A DNA stretch of 64,000 bases, from contig NZ_FNYJ01000007.1 in the NCBI RefSeq assembly GCF_900108875.1, forward strand, positions 230,535-294,534, read 5' to 3'. Position numbers and translations under genes: made by a program. This DNA comes from Pseudomonas sp. NFR16. Lineage in GTDB: Bacteria; Pseudomonadota; Gammaproteobacteria; Pseudomonadales; Pseudomonadaceae. This document shows, piece by piece, positions 8,683-18,028 of this stretch; position 1 is the stretch's first letter, and the number at the start of each line of letters is the position of its first letter. Under the pieces are notes generated by a model, which made no database searches, was not told the origin of the DNA, and worked only from the letters and a program-made list of their open reading frames with translations.

Positions 8683-9933
8683 ATGCAACATTACTCAGGC
8701 TTCGGCCTCTTCAAACACTCCCTCAGCCACCACGAAAACTGGCAGCGCATGTGGCGCACGCCGACCCCGAAAAAGGTCTACGACGTGGTCATCGTTGGCG
8801 GCGGCGGCCACGGTCTGGCGACCGCGTACTACCTGGCCAAGGAGCACGGCATCACCAATGTCGCTGTGGTCGAGAAAGGCTGGCTGGGCGGCGGCAACAC
8901 TGCCCGAAACACGACAATCGTACGATCCAACTACCTGTGGGATGAGTCCGCGCATCTGTACGAACACGCTATGAAACTGTGGGAAGGCCTGTCCCAGGAC
9001 CTGAACTACAACGTGATGTTCTCCCAGCGCGGCGTGTACAACCTGTGCCACACCCTTCAAGACATGCGCGATTCCGAGCGTCGTGTCAGCGCCAACCGCT
9101 TGAACGGTGTCGACGGCGAGCTGCTCAACGGCAAACAGGTGGCCGAAGAAATTCCGTACCTGGACTGCTCGAAGAACACCCGCTACCCGATCATCGGCGC
9201 GACCGTTCAACGTCGCGGCGGTGTCGCGCGTCACGACGCCGTGGCCTGGGGCTTTGCCCGCGCCGCCGACGCGTTGGGCGTAGACCTGATTCAACAGACT
9301 GAAGTGACTGGTTTCCGTAAAGAGAACGGCGTGTGCATCGGCGTGGAAACCAATAAAGGTTTCATCGGCGCCAAGCGCGTCGGCGTGGTGACTGCCGGTA
9401 ACTCCGGTCACATGGCCAAGCTCGCAGGCTTCCGTCTGCCGGTCGAATCTCACCCGTTGCAGGCGCTGGTGTCCGAGCCGATCAAGCCGATTATCGACAG
9501 CGTGATCATGTCCAACGCCGTTCACGGCTACATCAGCCAGTCCGACAAGGGCGACCTGGTGATCGGCGCCGGTATCGACGGCTGGGTTGGCTACGGTCAG
9601 CGCGGCTCGTACCCGGTCATCGAGCACACCATCCAGGCCATCGTGGAGATGTTCCCGGTGCTGTCGCGCGTGCGCATGAACCGTCAGTGGGGCGGCATCG
9701 TCGACACCACGCCGGACGCTTGCCCGATCATTTCCAAAACGCCTGTGCCGAACATGTTCTTCAACTGCGGTTGGGGCACCGGTGGCTTCAAGGCCACTCC
9801 GGGTTCGGGCAACGTGTTCGCTGCCAGTCTGGCCAAGGGCGAAATGCACCCGCTGGCCAAACCGTTTTCCATCGACCGTTTCCACAACGGTGCACTCATT
9901 GACGAACACGGCGCTGCCGCTGTCGCCCACTAA
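8683..9933 (+). CDS. soxB: Sarcosine oxidase beta subunit
   Basis: 416 residues, FAD-dependent DAO-type subunit of heterotetrameric sarcosine oxidase, which demethylates sarcosine (N-methylglycine) using O2 and THF. The dinucleotide-binding motif VVIVGGGGHGLATAYYLA lies near residue 35. ARHDAVAW near residue 184 carries the histidine that in the family binds FMN covalently. The C-terminal GWGTGGFKATPGSG closes the FAD fold. It lies 15 bases after glyA and 13 before soxD. Confidence 0.96.
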   Translation: MQHYSGFGLFKHSLSHHENWQRMWRTPTPKKVYDVVIVGGGGHGLATAYYLAKEHGITNVAVVEKGWLGGGNTARNTTIVRSNYLWDESAHLYEHAMKLWEGLSQDLNYNVMFSQRGVYNLCHTLQDMRDSERRVSANRLNGVDGELLNGKQVAEEIPYLDCSKNTRYPIIGATVQRRGGVARHDAVAWGFARAADALGVDLIQQTEVTGFRKENGVCIGVETNKGFIGAKRVGVVTAGNSGHMAKLAGFRLPVESHPLQALVSEPIKPIIDSVIMSNAVHGYISQSDKGDLVIGAGIDGWVGYGQRGSYPVIEHTIQAIVEMFPVLSRVRMNRQWGGIVDTTPDACPIISKTPVPNMFFNCGWGTGGFKATPGSGNVFAASLAKGEMHPLAKPFSIDRFHNGALIDEHGAAAVAH

Positions 9934-9946
9934 CAGGAGAAATCCC

Positions 9947-10270
9947 ATGTTGCACATCTTCTGTCCTCACTGTGGCGAACTGCGCTCCGAAGAGGAATTC
10001 CACGCGTCCGGCCAGGCTCACATCCCGCGTCCACTGGACCCGGCTGCCTGCACGGACGAGCAGTGGGGCGATTACATGTTCTTCCGCGATAACTCGCGCG
10101 GACTGCACCACGAACTGTGGATTCATGCCGCGGGTTGCCGCCAGTACTTCAACGCTACGCGTAACACCATGACGTACGAAATTGTCGAAACCTATCCGAT
10201 TGGCACCCAGCCTCAGTTCAAAGAAACGCCGGCGTCTGCAATCAAGAACACGCAGGGAGATCAGGTATGA
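9947..10270 (+). CDS. soxD: Sarcosine oxidase delta subunit
   Basis: 107 residues. Small zinc-binding structural subunit of heterotetrameric sarcosine oxidase: CPHC (C6, C9) near the N-terminus plus H60 and C64 in LWIHAAGCRQYF form the expected zinc site. CAGGAGAAATCCC precedes the ATG. The stop overlaps the soxA start (ATGA), indicating coupled translation. Confidence 0.95.
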   Translation: MLHIFCPHCGELRSEEEFHASGQAHIPRPLDPAACTDEQWGDYMFFRDNSRGLHHELWIHAAGCRQYFNATRNTMTYEIVETYPIGTQPQFKETPASAIKNTQGDQV

Positions 10271-13200
10271 GCCAGTCCAATCGCCTGCCTAACGGCGGCC
10301 GCATCGACCGCAGCAAAGTCCTGAACTTCAACTTCAACGGCCAGACCTATCAAGGCTTTGAAGGCGACACCCTGGCTGCTGCGTTGCTTGCCAACGGCGT
10401 CGACATCATCGGCCGCAGTTTCAAGTACTCGCGTCCTCGCGGCATCTTCGCCGCCGGTTCCGAAGAGCCGAACGCCGTCCTGCAGATCGGCGCCACCGAA
10501 GCCACTCAGATCCCGAACGTGCGTGCCACGCAACAGGCGCTGTACTCCGGCCTCGTCGCCACCAGCACCAATGGCTGGCCGAGCGTGAACACCGACATGA
10601 TGGGGATTCTCGGCAAGGTCGGCGGCAAGCTGATGCCGCCGGGCTTCTACTACAAAACCTTCATGTATCCGCAGTCCTTCTGGATGACGTACGAGAAGTA
10701 CATTCGCAAGGCTGCCGGTCTGGGTCGCTCGCCGACTGAAAACGATCCGGACACTTATGACGCCATGAACCGGCACTGCGATGTGCTCGTGGTCGGTGCA
10801 GGCCCGGCAGGCCTGGCGGCTGCTCTGGCGGCTGCGCGCAGCGGTGCTCGCGTTATCGTCGCAGACGAACAGGAAGAATTCGGCGGCAGCCTGCTCGATT
10901 CCCGCGAGAGTCTGGACGGCAAGCCTGCGGCGGAGTGGATTGCCACGGTCGTTGCCGAACTCAAAAGCCTGGCCAACGTGACGCTGCTGCCACGCGCGAC
11001 CGTGAACGGCTATCACGATCACAACTTCCTGACGATTCACGAGCGTCTGACCGATCATCTCGGCGACCGCGCGCCCATCGGCCAGGTGCGTCAGCGCATG
11101 CACCGCGTTCGCGCCAAGCGCGTCGTGTTGGCGACCGGTACGCACGAACGTCCGCTGGTCTACGGCAATAACGATGTGCCGGGCAACATGCTCGCCGGCG
11201 CGATTTCCACCTATGTTCGTCGTTATGGCGTGGCACCTGGCAAGAAGCTCGTGCTGTCGACCAACAACGATTACGCCTACCGCGTCGCGCTGGACTGGCT
11301 CGACGCCGGTCTGCAGGTCGTCGCCGTTGCCGATGTGCGCCACAACCCTCGCGGCGCACTGGTTGAAGAGGCGCGCGCCAAAGGCATCCGCATCCTGACC
11401 GGCAGCGCCGTGATCGAAGCGCGCGGCAGCAAGCGCGTCAGCGGTGCCCGCGTTGCGGCTATCGACGTCAAGGCGCACAAAGTCACTAGTCCCGGCGAAT
11501 GGCTGGACTGCGACCTGATTGGCAGCTCCGGCGGTTACAGCCCGGTCGTCCACTTGGCATCCCACTTGGGCGGCAAGCCAGTCTGGCGTGAGGACATTCT
11601 CGGTTTCGTGCCGGGCGAAGCGCCTCAGAAACGCGTCTGCGTAGGCGGCGTCAACGGCGTTTACGCACTGGGCGACGCGCTGGCCGACGGTTTCGAAGGC
11701 GGCGTGCGCGCAGCCAGCGAAGCGGGCTTCCAGCCTGTGGAAGGCGTGATTCCCAAAGCCTTGAGCCGCGTTGAAGAACCAACCCTGGCGATGTTCCAGG
11801 TGCCCCACGAGAAAGGCACCTCGCGGGCGCCGAAGCAATTCGTCGATCTGCAGAACGATGTGACCGCTGCGGCCATCGAGCTGGCAACCCGTGAAGGCTT
11901 CGAGTCGGTCGAGCACGTCAAACGCTACACCGCACTGGGCTTCGGCACCGATCAAGGCAAGCTGGGCAACGTCAACGGTCTGGCCATTGCGGCCCGCTCG
12001 CTGAACGTCTCGATCCCTGAGATGGGCACCACCATGTTCCGTCCCAACTACACGCCGGTCACCTTCGGTGCGGTAGCCGGACGTCACTGTGGGCACATTT
12101 TCGAGCCTGTGCGCTTCACCGCGCTGCACGCCTGGCACGTCAAGAACGGCGCCGAATTCGAAGACGTCGGTCAATGGAAACGCCCTTGGTATTTCCCGAA
12201 AGCCGGTGAAGATATCCACGCGGCCGTACGTCGCGAATGCAAAGCCGTGCGCGACAGTGTTGGCCTGCTGGACGCCTCGACGTTGGGCAAGATCGACATT
12301 CAGGGCCCGGATGCACGCGAGTTCCTTAACCGCATCTACACCAACGCCTGGACCAAGCTCGACGTGGGCAAGGCCCGTTACGGCCTGATGTGCAAGGAAG
12401 ATGGCATGGTCTTCGACGATGGCGTGACTGCCTGCGTCGCCGACAATCACTTCATCATGACCACCACGACGGGCGGTGCTGCACGCGTCCTGCAATGGCT
12501 GGAAATCTATCAGCAGACCGAATGGCCGGACCTGAAGGTGTATTTCACCTCCGTGACCGATCACTACGCGACCCTGACGCTGTCCGGTCCCAACAGTCGC
12601 AAGCTGCTCAGCGAAGTGACCGACATTGACCTGGGCCGTGAAGCATTCCCGTTCATGACCTGGAAAGAGGGGCTGGTGGGCGGTGTCCCGGCCCGTGTGT
12701 TCCGGATTTCGTTTACCGGTGAGCTTTCCTACGAAGTGAACATCCAGGCTGACTACGCGATGGGTGTTCTGGAAAAGATCGCCGAAGCGGGCAAGAAGTA
12801 CAACCTGACCCCTTACGGCACTGAAACCATGCACGTCCTGCGGGCCGAGAAGGGCTTCATTATCGTCGGTCAGGACACCGACGGCTCGATGACCCCGGAC
12901 GACCTGAACATGGGCTGGTGCGTCGGTCGTACCAAACCGTTTTCGTGGATCGGCCAGCGTGGCATGAGTCGCGAAGATTGCGTGCGCGAAGACCGCAAGC
13001 AGTTGGTGGGCCTCAAGCCTGTCGATCCGAACAAGTGGCTGCCGGAAGGGGCGCAACTGGTGTTCGATCCGAAGCAATCGATCCCGATGACGATGGTTGG
13101 CCACGTGACGTCCAGCTACGCCGCGAATTCGCTGGGTTATTCGTTCGCCATGGGCGTGGTCAAAGGCGGCCTGAAGCGCATGGGTGAGCGCGTATTCTCG

Positions 13201-13287
13201 CCGCAGGCGGATGGCTCCGTGATCGAGGCGGAGATCGTTTCCTCGGTGTTCTTCGATCCGAAGGGTGACCGGCAGAACGTGGAGTAA
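10267..13287 (+). CDS. soxA: Sarcosine oxidase alpha subunit
   Basis: 1006 residues, the usual size. Order: N-terminal ferredoxin-like domain (RGIFAAGSEEPNA), NAD-binding domain with VVGAGPAGLAAALAAARSG near residue 175, a second Rossmann segment (VLATGTHERPLVYGNNDVPG), then a glycine-cleavage T-like and GCVT C-terminal domain from about residue 610 (FTGELSYEVNI, LRAEKGFIIVGQDTDG) that binds THF and captures the methyl-derived C1. Complexes with SoxB, D and G in the cytosol. Confidence 0.97.
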   Translation: MSQSNRLPNGGRIDRSKVLNFNFNGQTYQGFEGDTLAAALLANGVDIIGRSFKYSRPRGIFAAGSEEPNAVLQIGATEATQIPNVRATQQALYSGLVATSTNGWPSVNTDMMGILGKVGGKLMPPGFYYKTFMYPQSFWMTYEKYIRKAAGLGRSPTENDPDTYDAMNRHCDVLVVGAGPAGLAAALAAARSGARVIVADEQEEFGGSLLDSRESLDGKPAAEWIATVVAELKSLANVTLLPRATVNGYHDHNFLTIHERLTDHLGDRAPIGQVRQRMHRVRAKRVVLATGTHERPLVYGNNDVPGNMLAGAISTYVRRYGVAPGKKLVLSTNNDYAYRVALDWLDAGLQVVAVADVRHNPRGALVEEARAKGIRILTGSAVIEARGSKRVSGARVAAIDVKAHKVTSPGEWLDCDLIGSSGGYSPVVHLASHLGGKPVWREDILGFVPGEAPQKRVCVGGVNGVYALGDALADGFEGGVRAASEAGFQPVEGVIPKALSRVEEPTLAMFQVPHEKGTSRAPKQFVDLQNDVTAAAIELATREGFESVEHVKRYTALGFGTDQGKLGNVNGLAIAARSLNVSIPEMGTTMFRPNYTPVTFGAVAGRHCGHIFEPVRFTALHAWHVKNGAEFEDVGQWKRPWYFPKAGEDIHAAVRRECKAVRDSVGLLDASTLGKIDIQGPDAREFLNRIYTNAWTKLDVGKARYGLMCKEDGMVFDDGVTACVADNHFIMTTTTGGAARVLQWLEIYQQTEWPDLKVYFTSVTDHYATLTLSGPNSRKLLSEVTDIDLGREAFPFMTWKEGLVGGVPARVFRISFTGELSYEVNIQADYAMGVLEKIAEAGKKYNLTPYGTETMHVLRAEKGFIIVGQDTDGSMTPDDLNMGWCVGRTKPFSWIGQRGMSREDCVREDRKQLVGLKPVDPNKWLPEGAQLVFDPKQSIPMTMVGHVTSSYAANSLGYSFAMGVVKGGLKRMGERVFSPQADGSVIEAEIVSSVFFDPKGDRQNVE

Positions 13288-13312
13288 TTTCCCTGTATTG
13301 CGCTGCTTCCTG

Positions 13313-13404
13313 TGTAGGAGCGTGGCTTGTCCCGCGATGCGATTAACACGTCGCCATCGCGGTGACCTGCAGACTGCTATCGCGGGACAAGCCACGCTCC
13401 TACA
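13313..13404. repeat. REP element (GTGGCTTGTCCCGCGA family)
   Basis: TGTAGGAGCGTGGCTTGTCC at the left and GGACAAGCCACGCTCCTACA at the right are exact complements, separated by about 52 bases. A second REP family, distinct from the GCGCGCTTGCCCGCGA type elsewhere in the window. Lies inside the sox operon between soxA and soxG. Confidence 0.85.
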
Positions 13405-13448
13405 AGGTTCGCGTTCACTGAAATAACAGAATTCAAAACAGGTGCTCT

Positions 13449-14081
13449 ATGACCACAGCCAACGTTTACCAGCAGCGGCCAACGACCGACGTCAAAGTCG
13501 AGTCGCCGCTGTTCCATGCCGACCTCAAAAGCCTGGTCGGCAAAGGCCGCACCAATCCGGGTGTGGTGCTGCGCGAGAAAAAACTGCTGGGCCATCTGAC
13601 CCTGCGTGGTGATGCCCACGATCCGGCGTTCGCCGCTGGCGTGCACAAGGCGCTGGGCATGGAACTGCCGGGCGCCCTGGCGCTGGTGACCAGTGGCGAC
13701 AGTTCGATCCAGTGGATGGGCCCGGATGAGTGGCTGCTGATCGTGCCGACTGGCGAAGAGTTCGCCGCCGAACAGAAACTGCGTGAAGCGCTATCCGGCC
13801 TGCACATCCAGGTGGTCAACGTCAGTGGCGGTCAATCGCTGCTGGAGCTGACCGGCCCGAACGTGCGCGATGTGCTGATGAAATCCACCAGCTACGACGT
13901 GCACCCGAGCAACTTCCCGGTGGGCAAGGCCGTTGGCACTGTGTTCGCCAAATCGCAGCTGGTGATCCGCCGCACGGGTGAAGAGACCTGGGAACTGGTG
14001 ATCCGCCGCAGCTTCGCCGACTACTGGTGGCTGTGGCTGCAGGACGCGAGCGCTGAATACGGCCTTGGCGTCGCGGCATAA
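13449..14081 (+). CDS. soxG: Sarcosine oxidase gamma subunit
   Basis: 210 residues, smallest T-protein-like subunit of heterotetrameric sarcosine oxidase. WMGPDEWLLIVP and the C-terminal SFADYWWLWLQDA are family hallmarks. It follows soxA across a 161-base gap holding a REP element, which may cause soxG to be expressed at a different level from soxBDA. Confidence 0.94.
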   Translation: MTTANVYQQRPTTDVKVESPLFHADLKSLVGKGRTNPGVVLREKKLLGHLTLRGDAHDPAFAAGVHKALGMELPGALALVTSGDSSIQWMGPDEWLLIVPTGEEFAAEQKLREALSGLHIQVVNVSGGQSLLELTGPNVRDVLMKSTSYDVHPSNFPVGKAVGTVFAKSQLVIRRTGEETWELVIRRSFADYWWLWLQDASAEYGLGVAA

Positions 14082-14086
14082 GCACT

Positions 14087-14193
14087 GATCGTTCCCACGC
14101 TCGCGTGGGAACGCATCCCGGGACGCTCCGCGTCCCATGTGAAGGACGCGGAGCGTCCTGAACTGCATTCCCACGTAGAGCGTGGGAACGATC
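14087..14193. repeat. Palindromic repeat (GTTCCCACGCTCGCGTGGGAAC type)
   Basis: GATCGTTCCCACGCT opens the element and AGCGTGGGAACGATC closes it, with two inner hairpins (CCCACGCTCGCGTGGG; GGACGC..GCGTCC). A dispersed intergenic repeat, here between soxG and purU. Confidence 0.75.
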
Positions 14194-14211
14194 CGATCAG
14201 AGGAATACCCC

Positions 14212-15069
14212 ATGAGCCGCGCCCCGGATACCTGGATTCTGACTGCCGATTGCCCCAGCGTGCTGGGCACGGTGGACGCGGTGACCCGCTTTTTGTTCGA
14301 GCAGGGCTGCTACGTCACCGAGCACCATTCATTCGATGACCGGCTGTCGAGTCGTTTTTACATTCGCGTTGAATTTCGTCAGCCCGACGGCTTCGATGAA
14401 GCCTCGTTTCGTGCAGGTCTTGCCGAGCGAGGTGAAGCCTTCGGCATGATCTTCGAGCTGACAGCGCCGAACTACCGGCCCAAAGTCGTGATCATGGTTT
14501 CGAAAGCCGATCACTGCCTGAACGATCTGCTCTACCGTCAGCGCATCAATCAGCTGTCGATGGACGTCGTCGCGGTCGTCTCTAACCACCCGGATCTCGA
14601 ACCGCTGGCGCGCTGGCACGACATTCCTTACTACCATTTTCCCCTGGACCCTAATGACAAGCCGGCGCAGGAAGCGAAGGTCTGGCAGGTGATCGAGGAG
14701 TCCGGCGCCGAACTGGTCGTGCTCGCCCGCTACATGCAAGTGCTGTCGCCAGAGCTGTGTCGCAAGCTCGACGGCAAGGCGATCAACATCCATCACTCGC
14801 TGCTGCCGGGCTTCAAAGGCGCTAAACCCTATCATCAGGCGTACAACAAGGGCGTGAAGCTGGTGGGCGCTACGGCGCACTACATCAACAACGATCTGGA
14901 CGAAGGCCCGATCATCGCGCAAGGCGTCGAGGTGGTGGATCACAGTCACTATCCCGAAGACCTCATTGCCAAGGGCCGCGACATCGAAGGCCTGACCCTG
15001 GCGCGGGCGGTGGGCTATCACATTGAACGGCGTGTGTTCCTCAACGCCAATCGCACAGTGGTTTTGTGA
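14212..15069 (+). CDS. purU: Formyltetrahydrofolate deformylase
   Basis: 285 residues. Hydrolyses 10-formyl-THF to formate and THF, freeing folate when C1 units pile up, as during sarcosine use. N-terminal ACT domain (about 8-85: WILTADCPSVLGTVDAVTRFLFEQGC), then a formyltransferase-like catalytic domain with INIHHSLLPGFKGAKPYHQAY and GATAHYINNDLDEGPII, which carry the catalytic Asn, His and Asp. The start at 14212 follows AGAGGAATACCCC; a further-upstream ATG lies in the repeat. Confidence 0.95.
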   Translation: MSRAPDTWILTADCPSVLGTVDAVTRFLFEQGCYVTEHHSFDDRLSSRFYIRVEFRQPDGFDEASFRAGLAERGEAFGMIFELTAPNYRPKVVIMVSKADHCLNDLLYRQRINQLSMDVVAVVSNHPDLEPLARWHDIPYYHFPLDPNDKPAQEAKVWQVIEESGAELVVLARYMQVLSPELCRKLDGKAINIHHSLLPGFKGAKPYHQAYNKGVKLVGATAHYINNDLDEGPIIAQGVEVVDHSHYPEDLIAKGRDIEGLTLARAVGYHIERRVFLNANRTVVL

Positions 15070-15072
15070 TTT

Positions 15073-15172
15073 TGTAAGAGCGCGCTTGGTCGGGGCCGCA
15101 TCGGACGATAAGCGATGACGCGGTCGACATGCCCACCGCGGCGCCGGATTCGCGGGCAAGCGCGCTCCCACA
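15073..15172. repeat. REP element
   Basis: TGTAAGAGCGCGCTTGGTCG pairs with CGGGCAAGCGCGCTCCCACA across about 60 bases, between purU and fdhA. Confidence 0.75.
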
Positions 15173-15310
15173 GGAAGCGACTGTCATTACAGGTCAGTCA
15201 TCAGCAACAAATGAAACACCCAGAGCAATCAGTGCGTTGCTGCAACACACTGGCGACGCATAACTCCGCTACACAGCTGTATCCATAACAACAAACAGCG
15301 AGGTGAAAGC

Positions 15311-16510
15311 ATGTCTGGTAATCGTGGCGTCGTGTATCTCGGCGCAGGCAAGGTCGAAGTACAGAAAATCGACTACCCCAAAATGCAGGACCCGCGTGGC
15401 AAGAAGATCGAGCACGGGGTCATTCTGCGCGTGGTATCCACCAACATCTGCGGCTCGGACCAACACATGGTTCGCGGCCGCACAACCGCCCAGGTCGGCC
15501 TGGTGCTTGGCCACGAGATCACAGGTGAAGTGGTTGAGAAGGGCAGCGACGTCGAAAACCTGAAGATCGGCGATCTGGTGTCCGTTCCGTTCAACGTTGC
15601 CTGCGGCCGCTGCCGGTCCTGCAAAGAGCAACACACCGGCGTGTGCCTGACCGTCAACCCGGCCCGCGCCGGTGGTGCGTACGGCTACGTCGATATGGGC
15701 GACTGGACCGGTGGCCAGGCCGAATACGTACTGGTGCCATACGCCGATTTCAACCTGCTCAAGCTGCCAGATCGCGATAAGGCCATGTCCAAGATCCGCG
15801 ACCTGACCTGTCTCTCCGACATCCTGCCGACCGGCTATCACGGCGCCGTCACCGCTGGCGTCGGCCCCGGCAGCTCGGTGTACATCGCGGGCGCAGGTCC
15901 CGTCGGTCTGGCTGCAGCGGCGTCGGCGCGTTTGTTGGGCGCTGCGGTGGTGATCGTCGGCGACGTCAACCCCGTGCGTCTGGCGCACGCCAAAGCTCAG
16001 GGCTTCGAGATCGCCGACCTGTCCAAAGACACGCCGCTGCATGAGCAGATCGCTGCACTGCTCGGCGAGCCGGAAGTGGATTGTGCGGTTGACGCCGTGG
16101 GCTTCGAAGCGCGTGGCCACGGTCACGCAGGCGCCAAGGCCGAAGCGCCGGCCACAGTACTCAACTCGCTGATGGGCGTCGTGCGCGTGGCAGGCAAGAT
16201 CGGTATCCCCGGCTTGTATGTCACCGAAGATCCGGGCGCCGTCGACGCCGCTGCAAAAATGGGCAGCCTGAGCATCCGCTTCGGCCTGGGCTGGGCGAAA
16301 TCCCACAGCTTCCATACCGGGCAGACGCCGGTCATGAAGTACAACCGTCAACTGATGCAGGCCATCATGTGGGACCGCATCAACATCGCCGATGTTGTGG
16401 GCGTGGAAGTCATCAGCCTCGACGACGCCCCACGCGGCTACGGCGAGTTCGATGCAGGCGTGCCGAAGAAATTCGTGATCGATCCGCACAAGCTGTTCAG
16501 CGCGGCATAA
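15311..16510 (+). CDS. fdhA: Glutathione-independent formaldehyde dehydrogenase
   Basis: 399 residues, the length of the P. putida enzyme. Zinc-dependent NAD-bound MDR dehydrogenase that oxidises formaldehyde to formate. Catalytic zinc residues lie in STNICGSDQH and LGHEITGEV; the structural zinc site is CGRCRSCKEQHTGVC. The nucleotide-binding motif is AGAGPVGLAAAA. Last gene of the C1 cluster, ended by a strong terminator. It removes the formaldehyde released by sarcosine oxidase when THF is limiting. Confidence 0.96.
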   Translation: MSGNRGVVYLGAGKVEVQKIDYPKMQDPRGKKIEHGVILRVVSTNICGSDQHMVRGRTTAQVGLVLGHEITGEVVEKGSDVENLKIGDLVSVPFNVACGRCRSCKEQHTGVCLTVNPARAGGAYGYVDMGDWTGGQAEYVLVPYADFNLLKLPDRDKAMSKIRDLTCLSDILPTGYHGAVTAGVGPGSSVYIAGAGPVGLAAAASARLLGAAVVIVGDVNPVRLAHAKAQGFEIADLSKDTPLHEQIAALLGEPEVDCAVDAVGFEARGHGHAGAKAEAPATVLNSLMGVVRVAGKIGIPGLYVTEDPGAVDAAAKMGSLSIRFGLGWAKSHSFHTGQTPVMKYNRQLMQAIMWDRINIADVVGVEVISLDDAPRGYGEFDAGVPKKFVIDPHKLFSAA

Positions 16511-16528
16511 GTCGATCAGGAACGGTGG

Positions 16529-16557
16529 AAAAAAACGACCTCCGGGTCGTTTTTTTT
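16529..16557 (+). terminator. Terminator of the sox/fdhA cluster
   Basis: AAAACGACC-TCCG-GGTCGTTTT followed by a run of T, 18 bases after the fdhA stop. Confidence 0.9.
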
Positions 16558-16702
16558 GCGGCTGATGTAGGGATTATGACCCTGATGCGTAGGGCAATTC
16601 TGTAATTCAAAGCGGAAAATTTGAATTCCTTTCCGGCTTGTTTCTGCCGCTGGTTTCACATGTTATTTGTCCGGCCCGATTTTTTCTGGCTGTGGGCAAT
16701 AC

Positions 16703-17347
16703 ATGTTTATCTGGTTGGTAAAAGCGTCGGTGCGTCTGGCCATCGGGGTGATTATGGCGGGCGCTCCGGCGAGCTTGGTGAGCGCCCAGCTGGAGCGGAT
16801 CACGCCGCACTGGACGTCCTCGACGGTGTTTTTCGAAAGCGCCAACGCCTGCATGTGGGCGGGTATTGCACCCCATATCTGCCAGGCGGCTCATCGCTCG
16901 GCGTTTCGTCAACACCTCAGGGCTGCGCCGGTCTATCGGGAACTGGCGGATTGCGAAGCCGATTTCTTCCCCGGCGAGTGCTTCGCGGTGGAGGCGACAC
17001 GGCTGTGGTCGCCGTGGTTATCGGGGTTCGCCCTGATTACCCGCGCGCAATTGATACTTGCCGTTGACGACACCTCGCCAGGCGCAAGACCGCAGCCCGC
17101 TGGCAGTCGCGATGATGGTTCCGATTCAAAGGCGCAGGTGCGTTATTTCAGCGAGCCGTTGTATTGGGAGTCCGATCATCAAGGCGGAAGCCAGTTGACG
17201 AGCCTTCGAGAAAAACTCCGCGACGGCGAGCATTTCGATAAAGCGTTCACTCGCCATGCGTTGCTGCAGGCTGGATCCCCAGCGTCGGACCGGCGACTCG
17301 CCCGGATGTTCGAGCCGCAAAGGCTGTTTCATGTGGCGGCGCCTTGA
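16703..17347 (+). CDS. DUF1190 (YgiB-like) domain protein
   Basis: 214 residues. A hydrophobic N-terminal segment (residues 1-27) suggests a signal or anchor, followed by a cysteine-containing region (SANACMWAGIAPHICQAA ... ADCEADFFPGECFAVEA) and LWSPWLSGFALITRA, resembling DUF1190/YgiB proteins. Function unknown in that family. The start at 16703 is the first ATG; a TTG 36 bases upstream is possible. Convergent with the anti-sigma gene. The family call is by pattern and moderate. Confidence 0.65.
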   Translation: MFIWLVKASVRLAIGVIMAGAPASLVSAQLERITPHWTSSTVFFESANACMWAGIAPHICQAAHRSAFRQHLRAAPVYRELADCEADFFPGECFAVEATRLWSPWLSGFALITRAQLILAVDDTSPGARPQPAGSRDDGSDSKAQVRYFSEPLYWESDHQGGSQLTSLREKLRDGEHFDKAFTRHALLQAGSPASDRRLARMFEPQRLFHVAAP

Positions 17348-17353
17348 TCGGCG

Positions 17354-18028
17354 TCAGAGGGAGGCGAGCTGACCTTTATACAGAATCGGTCCGGTCGGCT
17401 TGCCGCTCGGCGAGCCGCCTCTGGGCTCGAGGCTGACCGCGATCGTGGTCTTCGCGCCAAGCAATTCGCGTTGTCTTGCGCTCAATTCGACGCGGCCTCT
17501 GCCGCTGTCGGGCAGCACGCCGAGCGAGACCGGAATGCCGTCGGCGGGAATCGCCCACAGTTCCAGGCTGCGGCCTGCTTGCACCGACACCAGCGCGAGA
17601 GGCTCGACCTTCAGGTAGCGTTCGAACGCCTGCAGCGTGAGCGCCGGCTGAGCGTTATCCGCCACCAGAACGGCGTTGAAAGCAGGGGTGTCGCGGTTGT
17701 AGATCACGCCGACGATGATGGCCACGAGCAATGTGCAGGCGAGGGCGGCAACGCGCGTCCCGCTCCAGAACGGACGCCTTGGCGGCACGTGCAGCCGTTG
17801 CGGTTCGATGCGCGCAACGATGTTCAGCCACACGCGCTCGGGGACCGCTTCGGGTGCCAGCGAAGACGTCAGCTCCACCAGGCTTTCCTGCCACTTGGCG
17901 ACTTCGGCGCGCAGGCCGGGGTCGTCCAGCAGCAACCCTTCAAAACGCCTGCGGGCGGTCGACGGCATCAGGCCGATGGCGTAATCGGCAGCGAGGGCTC
18001 GGCGCCTTTTGGGCTCAAGATAATTCAT
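17354..18028 (-). CDS. Anti-sigma factor (RskA-type)
   Basis: 224 residues. An N-terminal cytosolic helical region (about 1-85), one membrane segment (ACTLLVAIIVGVIYN, about 97-113) and a periplasmic C-terminal RskA domain. No HxxxCxxC zinc motif is visible. Its ATG overlaps the sigma-factor stop (ATGA), so the two are coupled. Expected role: hold the ECF sigma at the membrane until an envelope signal arrives. Confidence 0.88.
   Translation of the reverse strand: MNYLEPKRRRALAADYAIGLMPSTARRRFEGLLLDDPGLRAEVAKWQESLVELTSSLAPEAVPERVWLNIVARIEPQRLHVPPRRPFWSGTRVAALACTLLVAIIVGVIYNRDTPAFNAVLVADNAQPALTLQAFERYLKVEPLALVSVQAGRSLELWAIPADGIPVSLGVLPDSGRGRVELSARQRELLGAKTTIAVSLEPRGGSPSGKPTGPILYKGQLASL

Noticed and set aside
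10261..13395. Very long minus-strand open frame opposite soxA (1044 codons)
   Set aside because: Codon-bias shadow of soxA; composition is H/Q/R/V-rich as expected for antisense frames.
16667..16702. Extended TTG start for the DUF1190-like gene
   Set aside because: No ribosome site, and the ATG at 16703 gives a cleaner N-terminal hydrophobic segment.
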